From: Ectobius pallidus
Taxonomy: Eukaryota; Arthropoda; Insecta; Blattodea; Ectobiidae
NCBI GenBank assembly: GCA_964059195.1
Contig: CAXKWD010000005.1
Location: 152,549,265 to 152,613,264, forward strand
DNA: 64,000 bases
Reading direction: 5' to 3'
Shown: positions 30,701 through 40,177 of the stretch, piece after piece
Layout of the letters: each line of letters starts with the position of its first letter
How positions within the stretch are numbered: position 1 is the first letter of the stretch
The notes under the pieces: generated by a model
The model's database searches: none
Seen by the model: only the letters and a program-made list of their open reading frames with translations
Told to the model about the DNA's origin: nothing
Position numbers and translations under genes: made by a program

Positions 30701-31886
30701 TCAAACCCTTTTCATACCAAATGCACAGTGTGCTTATTAATCATTATATCAAAAGGACGATTTTTTCATGTTTTGTTTTGTAGTTACATTTTAATGTTGA
30801 AAGTTTTGGCAGTAAATAGATTTCAAAGGTGTGTCATAAGCTTGGGAAATTCTGTGACAATTTTGTATATCGCAGGTAAATTTAGGTTACATCACAGAGA
30901 ATAGATTCGGAAGGATCAACAACTTATTCCTGTTTCTGATTCCTAAATAAATTAATGAAGATTTGAAACATTTTCCCACTAAGATGTTTATTTTGTTTGT
31001 ATAAATAAAATACGTGCAATAGAAATAGGACATGTTTTCTAGTTATCGTTTTATATGCAATAAAGTATCCATTCCAGAAAATATATTTTTTTTGCTCTAT
31101 TGGTACTCATGAAAAGATTAAAAATGGCGTCTTCTACAAAATGAAAGTTGAAAGCATGTGGAAGAAACCGGGAAGAAACGTGGGTGACTTGTGTGAGCGT
31201 GTAAGTTGGTTGAATTAGAAGAATATTTAGTGGTCTCATTGGATTGTATTAACTAATTCAGGCATAGTGCACTTATACCTTGGTATTATTGGTAAGTAAC
31301 ATTTTTCTTTACACGATTATTTTCAAACCGAACTGCCTATCACGGTATAACCTGTTCCTCCCGAAAAATCGGTGTTTCCTGACGCTCGGTGTATTTTAAG
31401 AATACCGTAATTTAGTATAAAAATAGTGTAAAAGCTGATGGAACTAATTTCGAATTGCTGCGTCTGAGTTTTGGAGCGAAATTCATTGAATGGTAAGTTA
31501 GGTTGGGTAAATATAACAGTAAGCTGCATTGCCGGCACCGTCGCCATAGCAACGCATGGCCAGAGTGGGCAGAGCTTGAGTGGCGACTTCGATACATATC
31601 TGGCTCTTGGGTCTGCGTGTATTGGAAGACTTTCATGTATATTTTACCAACTGTCTAGGTGATCTAGGCAGTAATGAACTAAACAACGTAGCCAACCAAA
31701 CAGACTAGAAACGCTTTCCCTAGCTTAATAGGAGATAATCTATGTAACTAGTAATAAACCACACTTTAAAAAGGGGTCTGTGTGAGTCGTCCGCTGCAGC
31801 CTACGTGATTCACAAGTCACGACGGCTGTTCATACTTCCTTCTCTGGCACTTGAGAGCAAAAGCAGAGTCCTTGTTTAAAAAAAAT
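30701..31886. other. Intergenic, nothing recognised
   Basis: AT-rich sequence with short frames. A GC-richer part near 31520-31600 has no recognisable coding motif. No repeat borders seen. Confidence 0.45.
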
Positions 31887-32138
31887 TAGCACATAACCCC
31901 ATTCTACCCAGGGGTGACAGTTTATTGACCCCGTTCTCCTCAAGGGTGGTAGTTAAATAGGCTAATCCCTTCCTACTCACTGGTGACTCACTGGAGACTT
32001 GTATAGAGAAATGGTTAGGCTATTATAAAAACTAATGCAAAAACCCGTTCTACTCACAGGTGACGATTAAGTTACGTCTCTATGTAAAACAAAACTTACA
32101 TGTGAGTAGAACAGGGTTATTAAACTGTCACCTATGAG

Positions 32139-32991
32139 TAGTGATGTGAGTCGGAAAATTTTCAACGGAAAAATTGGAAATTTTTCCGGAAAAATTGGAA
32201 ATTTTTCAGAACGTCGGAAAAATATGGAAAAATAGGAAAAATATGATTAAGTGCTTTTTTTAAGTGTGTGTATGTGTCCAAGCCCCAGGCAGCCAAATTG
32301 CTTATTTGAGAAAGTGAAATCCCTTTCTTATTTGAGACAGGGAAATCCAATTGCATATTTGAGAAAGGAATATATATAAAGGAGAAGAAAGTGCCAGAGC
32401 ACTTACCAATTGGCAGGGCTGGTCTTCAATTGGTGCTGGCTCTGGTCTGATACAAACACACATAAATAAAACATTAAAGTTGAAAACAAGTTCAGCTTGT
32501 AGACGTGAACTAGTTAATTATATCAAACTTAACTTCTTTAGTAATATATTAATGTGTTTTTTCCATTTTAATTTACTGCCAACTGTTAGACCTAAATACT
32601 TTATTTCATGTACTCTTTCCAGTTCTAGGCATTTACATGATGTCAACTTATTGGAATTGTGTAAATGATATTTTAACTTACATTCCATCCTCAGTTTTGG
32701 CTTTTGGGTAAATATCGTATGTTTTTATTCTGTTATCTTCTAGCCATCCTCTGAATGCCTCAGTATCGAATTTGCATATCTAAAGTTAGCTTGGTAGTAA
32801 TTCACCGATAATAATTATTGCATTTAATCAGTGAAAATTTATATTAAGTGAAAATACACTTTTATATCTTTTTCTATTATTGGTGGTGTTTTATTTATTT
32901 ATTTATTCCAGTTTTTCCAATTTTTCCTTATTTTTCCAATTTTTCCAGAAATTTTTCCAAAAAATATTTTTCCGGAAAAATAACAACACTA
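32139..32991. mobile_element. hAT MITE (TIR TAGTGATGTGAGTCGG), 8-bp TSD, with a LINE piece inside
   Basis: Ends TAGTGATGTGAGTCGGAAAA and TTTTCCGGAAAAATAACAAC...ACTA are inverted; CCTATGAG flanks both sides (32131-32138, 32992-32999). Both ends carry arrays of GGAAAAATTGGAAA. Between about 32500 and 32740 the - strand reads HEIKYLGLTVGSKLKWKKHI, a LINE RT C-terminal motif, so a LINE fragment sits in the middle. Confidence 0.85.
32500..32740 (-). pseudogene. LINE RT fragment inside the hAT MITE
   Basis: The KYLGLTVGSKLKWKKHINIL segment is the conserved KYLG block that follows RT motif C/D in LINE ORF2. Upstream and downstream frames are broken. Confidence 0.6.
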
Positions 32992-33221
32992 CCTATGAGT
33001 AGAACAGGTTTTTTTTTTTCTCTGCTAGTTTTGATAATCCTTTCCCTACAAGTCCCTATGCCAAATTAAACTGTCTATGAGTAGAATGGGTTTTTGAGCT
33101 AGTTCTGATTGTAATCCTTTTCCTACAAGTCCCTAGATGCAAAATAAAATTGTCGCCCGTGAGGAGAACGGAGTTATTAGGCCTAGATTATCTCCCCTGT
33201 GTAGAATGGGGTTATATGCTA

Positions 33222-34880
33222 TTATTTTCTGTACTAAATATTTTCTTAGGGCATTGAAAGTAGCCTATGTTCAAAAATCTAGAATCATAGGCGGGAAAAT
33301 CGTAAAAAAGTATGTGCGGCAGAGAAAGTCATGTGAGTGTTTATAACAGTAGAATTACATATTTATAGTGCTGGCTGTATAGTGTAATTCCATTTGTTTG
33401 GTGGCTGGCTATCTTTCATTGCCTCCTTGATGAACATTGACTGGCGGCCCATAAAATAAACTAGAGAGAGACTGCCTTCCTGCATAGACTCAAAAGCCAG
33501 ACACGTACCGTGACCTGTTCTTCCATTTTGAAAAAAAAAAAAAAAAAAAACTTGTGACACTCTAGCCTCTCACACTTCCTCACTAATGGGACCTGGGAGA
33601 GGTGGCGGCGCCGTTTGAACTACTAGCAGGTGAAACAAGGGAAAAAATTAAATAATTTATTTCTCCTTTCTTCTCTTCTTGTCTTCCTTTTCCTCCACTT
33701 TCTTCCCTTTCTCTAACCTCCTCTTCACCCTATCTACCTATTTGGTACCTATTCCTAACTGTAAATTTTTTGCATCAAACGGGGCCACTAGCAACACAGC
33801 TAGCAGCCTTAACAACTATGCTACAAGTGATTGCTGAGTGGTGAAGTGAAAATTCATCTATTTAAGTTTAGAGAGCTTTAATACATGAAATGAGAAATAG
33901 CTTGATGGGTCTATCAAGTGACTTGTGAACAACATATCTTACCATATTATTACTGTAACATTAAATAATTGTTACATTGTGAGCCCGTAACAATGTAACA
34001 ATTGTTGATTGTTGAGGATGATTGTTTTGATAATTATGGTGCAATGGTCGTTTTTTGTATTGGTACAATTAATAGCACATAGTACAACAGTGAACTGCAT
34101 TATCGACACTGAGCAGATTGCGAGGAGAAAGATTGAAGGCTAGAGGAAGTGATGGCCTGGCTAGGGAAAGGCAGGGAAAGTGGGCCGTTGTCATGGCAAC
34201 ATGCAGCGGAGAGTGGAGCCAAGGTGCCACAAGCATTTGTCATTCGCCTCTCTTCCTCAGCATTCTTTTATTTTACTCCTATTGGGCTATGACTCTCGAG
34301 CTATGTAAGGTACAGCCTATATGGCAGTAGGTTGACAACAGTGTTCCCATTTTCTTCTCATTCCCCTTCTTTTCTCTCTTCATCTCCAATAGCCCATCAT
34401 CTTAACCCTTTAGGTTCACTGCTTAATTTCCATTACTAGCTACAAATGAGTTCTTTCAAGGTGATTGTCTCATACACAATCTTAGTAAAGGCTTGTGTTT
34501 TGCTATCTATAGGACACCCATATTGCTGCACCCAACGCCCAGACAACGGAAATAGTCCAACAGTTCCAAAAAGGGAATAATTAATTAAAAAGGACATCAA
34601 AATATGTCTAGTGTGTTCACTGTAGGCTACTTTTATGGGGCATGGGACATTCTCCCCCACTGGTTTGAACCATTGCATCAATTTTAATTCTGGTAGTGAA
34701 CCTATTAAGCCTAACTGAATGCACACACTTGCAATACAGCTGCTTCCTCTGGGTTGACATACGGAGGGTAGGCTAGAGAAAGTATTTCACATAAGGTTTT
34801 TAAGCAACCATAGTTTTGTAAGGTTTCGTGAGCTGGAAGATTGAGAAATTTTGTGTAAACCACAGCCATAAAAATTGCAC
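33222..34880. other. Intergenic, nothing recognised
   Basis: Short frames only. An A run at 33531-33550 may be a retroposed tail. No gene-like signal. Confidence 0.45.
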
Positions 34881-34990
34881 ATCACAATATACACGATATA
34901 ACTTACATATGTAAATTAGCTTTATTACAAATAGGCTTAAGTAAAATTACTGTTCACACTAACAGAAAGGTTTTAACATGCCTACTGGTA

Positions 34991-35453
34991 TCGTATTTAC
35001 TCGAGTCTAGTGCGCACCTTTTTTGTTCATTTGTAGTATTCAAAATTGGGATGCACATTAGATTTTAGTGCAAATCCATTCTGTAGTTTGCGATTACGTA
35101 TTTGTAAGAATGCATTGATATAATTCTCTACCGGTACTTCATTACCGGTAGGCCTACTCACAAATGCGAGTTGAAGTTAACATATTATTTTGAAACTCAA
35201 GCTCAACACCAAGCTTGTTCAAAGTTGGTGGGGTTCAGTGCGGAGGTATCTATTGCCCTGTACCCCCTAAACCATTATAGACTTACTAATCTTTATTCAT
35301 CAACATTCACAAATCCATTGTAGTATAAAATAAAATAGTAAGATAAAATACCAAATATCCTACCATTGATGTGCAATGCATTCACCAACAATCTCTATTT
35401 TTATGATTTAAGGTTTCAAAATTTGAGTGCGCCTTTGATTTGAGTAAATACGA
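34991..35453. mobile_element. TA-flanked MITE (TCGTATTTACTC ends)
   Basis: Left TCGTATTTACTCGAGTCTAG and right TTTGATTTGAGTAAATACGA are inverted, with TA on both sides. GTGCGCACC near the left is matched by GAGTGCGCC near the right. It sits exactly inside the DUF229 pseudogene, so its borders are also supported by comparison with gene A. A single related end may lie near 56410. Confidence 0.8.
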
Positions 35454-35650
35454 TATACATCTAGATGCAAATACTCAGGTTACCATACTAGCTTATTCTT
35501 TGAATATTACCTAGTACCGATAATTGAAATACTTGGGATCGATCTTGAGCCTTTGAGATAGAGAAACAAGGCTTTGAACACTGCACTCCGAGTGTAGCCT
35601 CAACAACAGTGGTATAATCCATTAAACTGCATATGGTACTTCACTTTTAA

Positions 35651-36268
35651 CACTTTGAACCCGGTCAAGGTGGTTCAATCATCGTCATTTAAGGAGCCTT
35701 GCATCAGTATTGGTACTTTGCCTGACCTTAAGATTTTATTGTAGAATAGGCTACTACCTGCTCTATCGATGTGGAGGTCGTGGCATAGATCAGCTGGTAA
35801 AGAAATAGAGCATGCTGAAGTGTAGTGACACCTACAAGAATGCACTGTACGTAAGCCTACTAACTCCGTTGTGTGATAAAAACATGATGGCAAAGTTAGC
35901 TCAATTGTACAATAATTTTATGAAGTCTGATGTCAGCATTTTTATAATGAAATGAGTCACATATCCCTTTACGTTCAACTTAAAAATAACTCTCATTCAC
36001 TTAACGTGTTCGTAATTCCTAAACAATTAATGTTCCAGGACTCAGTGACTGTAAGCCAGAGCAGCATTTGAATAAACATGCTTTCTCGAGCCCCCTGACT
36101 CAGACGAACTAATGATAGAAATACTAAATGATTCTTTCACTTGACAAAATTTCATATTTTTTCCTAAAAATAAGTAATTGATACAATTTTTTTTTAAAGC
36201 CTCCTAAAAACCTGCCGTCACACATATGTGAAGATATAGATGTTTAAATGGCGGCGGGTGCCAAAGAG
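35651..36268. mobile_element. piggyBac-like MITE with TTAA target duplication
   Basis: TTAA borders both ends (35647-35650, 36269-36272). The ends CACTTTGAACCCGG and GGGTGCCAAAGAG are imperfect inverted repeats of the CCTTTG.ACCC type found in piggyBac-like elements. The flanking sequence is collinear with gene A when the segment is removed. No transposase. Confidence 0.7.
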
Positions 36269-37141
36269 TTAACAGTTGAATTACATATTTTAGGGCTACC
36301 CATAATCTCATTATTGATTTACTTTGCACATAGGGTCAATCCATACCAAGTGGTCCAGCACTGGTTGCTTGACCATCTCAGAAAAATTTGATCTTTGCTG
36401 GGTTAGTTCCCCAATGTTTAGTGGCCATAAAAATATTTTTAAAAAATATTTATTGTTTATTATTTTGAAACAGCAGCCATTTTTGTTCCAGGCCGCATGC
36501 GTTTTTTGGCATTTGCAAGCATCTGCATTTTTTAAAATTATTCAGTAGTGGATTGTCCTAAGCCTTTCAGATAAAATGCATTTAGTTCAACACACTCTGG
36601 CCTACAAATTAACATCATTTTCACTTAGCTGAATGTATTCTTTAATATATTTTTAATAGTTCAAAGTTCTCAGCTACAAATTAAAAAAACTCAATGTTTG
36701 AACAGTATTTTTCCAAACAAAGAGTAACTTCTCAGCTTTAATATTTTTTGTGCTATTACTCTGTATAGTATAGTTACTTTTTATAGAGTATCAATGGTGA
36801 GCAGCTTACACTTAAAAAATTACACTATTTTAAAAAATGGATTTTTTGAATTTTTCCATTTTCTTGCCTGCAATATCTTTGTTGGGGGACCAGATAAAAA
36901 TCTGAAAATTACACAGTTAATAGATCTTTATGATATCAAACTTCAGTATAAATTTCAACTTTGAGATTCAATGGGAAAAAAAATTACAAACATGAGTCAA
37001 AAATACGTTTTTCAACATCTGCGATATCTAGGCTAATGGAATAAAATACATCAATTACAGTATATAATTTAATCATATCTATGATTACTCATTTTTTTAA
37101 ATTGAAAATGAGCCAACTACTTACATTATATTGTTATCATA

Positions 37142-37293
37142 TTATTTGTTTTTAGTACATCGCTCATTGAACATTTGAGAAATTTCTTCCCTCAGTTTGG
37201 GTGTGAGATTAAAAGTTCGCCCAGTCATAGTTGTAAATTCCATGGGAAACTGCTTCTTAACTTCTTTAAAAGATGTCCTTGGTCCTGGAGGGT

Positions 37294-37328
<35 letters not shown>

Positions 37329-37582
37329 AACACATCATCATCATCTTGGTTTTGACAATCAATATTATCAACTTCGGCAATCCACCACTGTTCATTGTAA
37401 ACACAAGCCACTATGTCTTTATTTTGAACAGCCAGTTGTACAAGTTTTCCACACTGATGAAGTTCACTATCAGGCGATGTTGATGTGACCTTACACTTCA
37501 GCAAGTCGTGTGAATGGGGTACAAAACAATGAAAAGATCGAGTGCCTTTAATCTTCTGACAAGTGTTGAACCTTTCCTTCAA
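37142..37582 (-). pseudogene. ORF of the fold-back element, left arm and loop
   Basis: A 146-residue frame. It includes LVQLAVQNKDIVACVYNEQW, WIAEVDNID, a run of about eleven Phe from a 30-base homopolymer, YHPPGPRTSFK and TGRTFNLTPKLREEISQMF. The V.VYNEQWWIA.VDNID...HPPGP...F layout resembles a small Tudor-like or chromo-like W-rich module seen in repetitive insect ORFs; this is inference. The homopolymer makes the present frame unlikely to be functional. The N-terminal 60 residues lie in the loop and are single copy. Confidence 0.5.
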
Positions 37583-37739
37583 GACATTGGCATAGTCTTC
37601 TTGAATTTCCTCACATTATACAAAAACATAGGACCTGCAGAGGACCGATGACAATCATATCATAACACCTCAAGAGATGTTTAAATTCTGTAAAGAACAT
37701 ATAAAAGGAATTACCTATGTTTTTATAACATAGTGGCTT

Positions 37740-37970
37740 GTGTTTACAATGAACAGTGGTGGATTGCTGAAGTTGATAATATTGATTGTCAAAACCAAGA
37801 TGTGCATTTTTTTTTACCACCCTCCAGGACCAAGGACATCTTTTAAAAAAGTTGAGAAGCTGTCTCCCATAGAATTTACAACTGTGACTGGGCGAACTTT
37901 TAATCTCACACCCAAACTGAGTGAAGAAATTTCTCAAATGTTCAATGAGCGATATACTAAAAACAAATAA
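37740..37970 (+). pseudogene. ORF of the fold-back element, right arm
   Basis: A mirror copy of the left-arm frame: HPPGPRTSFKKVEKLSPIEF and TGRTFNLTPKLSEEISQMFN, ending KNK and stop like the other arm. Its start differs because the VYNEQWW part is out of frame here (a shorter T run). It shows that the coding segment itself is inside the inverted repeat. Confidence 0.5.
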
Positions 37971-38795
37971 CATGATAACAATATAATGTAAGTAGTTGGC
38001 TCATTTTCAATAAAAAAAATAAGTAATCATAGATATGATTAAATTATATACTGTAATTGATATATTTTATTCCATTATCCTAGATATCGCAGATGTTAAA
38101 AAACGTATTTTAGACTCATGTTTGTAATTTTTTTTCCATACTTCCAATTGAATCTCAAAGTTGAAATTTATACTGAAGTTTGATATCATAAAGATCTATT
38201 AACTGTGTAATTTTCAGATTTTTATCTGGTCCCCCAACAAAGATATTGCAGGCCAGAAAATGGAAAAATTCAAAAAATCCATTTTTTAAAATAGTGTAAT
38301 TTTTTAAGTGTAAGCTGCTCACCATTGATACTCTATAAAAAGTAACTATACTATACAGAGTAATAGCACAAAAAATATTAAAGCTGAGAAGTTACTCTTT
38401 GTTTGGAAAAATACTGTTCAAACATTGAGTTTTTTTAATTTGTAGCCGAGAACTTTGAACTATTAAAAATATATTAAAGAATACATTCAGCTAAGTGATA
38501 ATGATGTTAATTTGTAGGCCAGAGTGTGATGAACTAAATGCATTTTATCTGAAAGGCTTAGGAGAATCCACTACTGAATAATTTTAAAAAATGCCGATGC
38601 TTGCAAATGCCAAAAAATGCATGCAGCCTGGAACAAAAATGGCTGCCGTTTCAAAATAATAAACAATAAATATTTTTTAAAAATATTTTTGAAACTACCA
38701 AACATTGGGGAATCCATCCAGCAAATATAAATTTTTTCTGAGATGGTCAAGCAACTGATTATTTTTTCCCTGGACCACTTGGTATGGATTGACCC

Positions 38796-38841
38796 CATAT
38801 TTAGGGCTACCCGTAACCTGCATTACTGTTTTACTTTGCAC
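38796..38841. repeat. 47-bp direct repeat of the left flank of the fold-back element
   Basis: ATATTTAGGGCTACCC...TTTTACTTTGCACA matches 36285-36331 in direct orientation with several differences, and continues straight into the 3' flank of gene A. It looks like the DUF229 tandem-duplication junction. Confidence 0.75.
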
Positions 38842-38876
38842 AACACAATATACAATATATATAAATATAAATGAAC

Positions 38877-38882
38877 TTTATT
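38877..38882 (-). terminator. Poly(A) signal of DUF229 gene A
   Basis: AATAAA on the - strand, 20 bases after the stop codon. The same hexamer at the same place is kept in the pseudogene at 34920-34925. Confidence 0.6.
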
Positions 38883-38902
38883 ACAAATAGACCTAAGTAA
38901 AA

Positions 38903-40177
38903 TTACTGTTCACAATAACAGAAAGGTTTTAACATGTATTCGTCCATGCAAATACTCTGATTACCATAATAACTTATTCTTTGGATATTACCAAGTAATT
39001 GAAAACTACTTGGGATCGATCCTGACCCTTTGCGGTAGCGATATGTTGCTTCGAACATCGCACCTCCCAGTGTAGCCTCAACAACAATGGTATAATCCAT
39101 TAAATCGCGTACTTCACCTTTAACAGTTGCATTTAATTTCTTAGGCGTACCCATACTTTGCATTATTGATTTACTTTGTTTATGCAAATAGGCAGATTTT
39201 ATCTCCTTTAATTTCCATTTGGAGCACTGGGGATATTTTGAAACAAGTTTACATAAATCTGTCATTAAAACTAATGCTATTCCAGATACTGTTTTATTAT
39301 CAGCGGGTAGTGGAACCAAATCCTGGCAGAGACATAAATTTTCAGCAATTTCTGCATCTTTACATGTTCTTGTCTCAGGAATTGGCAGAAATAAACTTAT
39401 TCCTCTAGGTAATACAGCACTTCCTTTCAGTTTCAAAGTCCTGTTCAAACATGCCTCATCTTTCAGTGCTCTTGTGTGATTAATAATATCTAGTAGGGTT
39501 TCATGAGCATCAAATAAAGTTATAAGTTTCTTTGTATTGTTATATATATTCTCTATTGCCAAGCTGTACTTTTCTTTGAACCAGTCAGGGAATAGAAAAA
39601 AGAGAAATGTGTTTCGTTGTTCATGTAGTCCTTGGTAGGTTTTGCGTATTTCTCCCCAACGAAAGCCATGATCACTTAAAAAGACTAATATCGTTTTATT
39701 TAGTAGTCCTTCATCGAAGTGCCTTTTTATAAAACTTTCATACATCATGTCGAAGGAAGGATGTACAGTAAAATGATGATATGTTAGTCGACCATCCCAA
39801 AAGAACCCAAAGAAATGCTTTGACTTCATTGTGGTCAAATAATCATTCATAAAACTTAATAGTATTTGTGTTTCAGTTCTAGTTCCAAAGCAGTCTCTTT
39901 TCATATGTTTTTGTGCCCAGTATGGCAGGGTAAGAGCTGGATTCAAGTAGTAATCTGTTGGAGGAACTCTGAAACCTCCCCTTGTATAACAGAAAAAACT
40001 GTATGTGGCTAAGTCTTCACCATAGGCTGTCCTGTAGCCTGCTTGGCTGAAATTCTTAAAGATCCAGGGGCATAAGTCAAAAGGAACTGATGACTTCGGA
40101 AAACATTTTGACTTCAGTTCCTTAAGACTTAACCCAGTGAGAAAAGGTACCAGATTGTATATTGTGTAAGGTCCCAC
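38903..40177 (-). CDS. DUF229 gene A last exon
   Basis: Begins GTG GGA CCT (VGPYTIYNLV) straight after a TTTCCAG acceptor, so the GTG is an internal Val, not a start. Carries the WDGRLTYHH, LSDHGFRWG and C-terminal PFCYCEQ motifs; 424 codons and stop. Confidence 0.93.
   Translation of the reverse strand: MGPYTIYNLVPFLTGLSLKELKSKCFPKSSVPFDLCPWIFKNFSQAGYRTAYGEDLATYSFFCYTRGGFRVPPTDYYLNPALTLPYWAQKHMKRDCFGTRTETQILLSFMNDYLTTMKSKHFFGFFWDGRLTYHHFTVHPSFDMMYESFIKRHFDEGLLNKTILVFLSDHGFRWGEIRKTYQGLHEQRNTFLFFLFPDWFKEKYSLAIENIYNNTKKLITLFDAHETLLDIINHTRALKDEACLNRTLKLKGSAVLPRGISLFLPIPETRTCKDAEIAENLCLCQDLVPLPADNKTVSGIALVLMTDLCKLVSKYPQCSKWKLKEIKSAYLHKQSKSIMQSMGTPKKLNATVKGEVRDLMDYTIVVEATLGGAMFEATYRYRKGSGSIPSSFQLLGNIQRISYYGNQSICMDEYMLKPFCYCEQ

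Larger units (their letters stand above)
31889..33219. mobile_element. TA-flanked MITE (TIR GCACATAACCCCATTCTAC), interrupted by a hAT MITE
   Basis: Left GCACATAACCCCATTCTACC and right GTAGAATGGGGTTATATGC are inverted, bordered by TA (31887-31888, 33220-33221). Inside, the phrase GTGAGTAGAAC(A/G)GGGTT recurs several times in both orientations. A hAT MITE occupies 32139-32991. Without it this element is about 470 bp. No transposase. Confidence 0.75.
34880..36331 (-). pseudogene. DUF229 gene 3'-end pseudogene (third copy)
   Basis: Three pieces match the last exon and 3' flank of gene A on the same strand: 34880-34990 (AATAAA region, stop and C-terminal codons), 35454-35650 (the GNIQRIS...VEATLG-like region of gene A) and 36269-36331. 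Between them sit a TA-flanked MITE (34991-35453) and a TTAA-flanked MITE (35651-36268). The reading frame is broken by indels and both insertions, so it cannot make protein. It ends where the matching sequence of gene A is at about 39176, and the fold-back element begins immediately after. Confidence 0.85.
36333..38795. mobile_element. 2.46-kb fold-back element with roughly 1.07-kb coding arms
   Basis: Left arm about 36333-37415 and right arm about 37728-38795 are inverted copies from the end GGGTCAATCCATACCAAGTG to the loop, with scattered differences. The loop is about 310 bp. Each arm carries the end of an open frame with the peptide YHPPGPRTSFK (see the two frames annotated separately). 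No transposase is recognised and no short target duplication is clear; instead both flanks carry a diverged 47-bp direct repeat (36285-36331 and 38796-38841). The superfamily is unknown to me. Confidence 0.85.
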
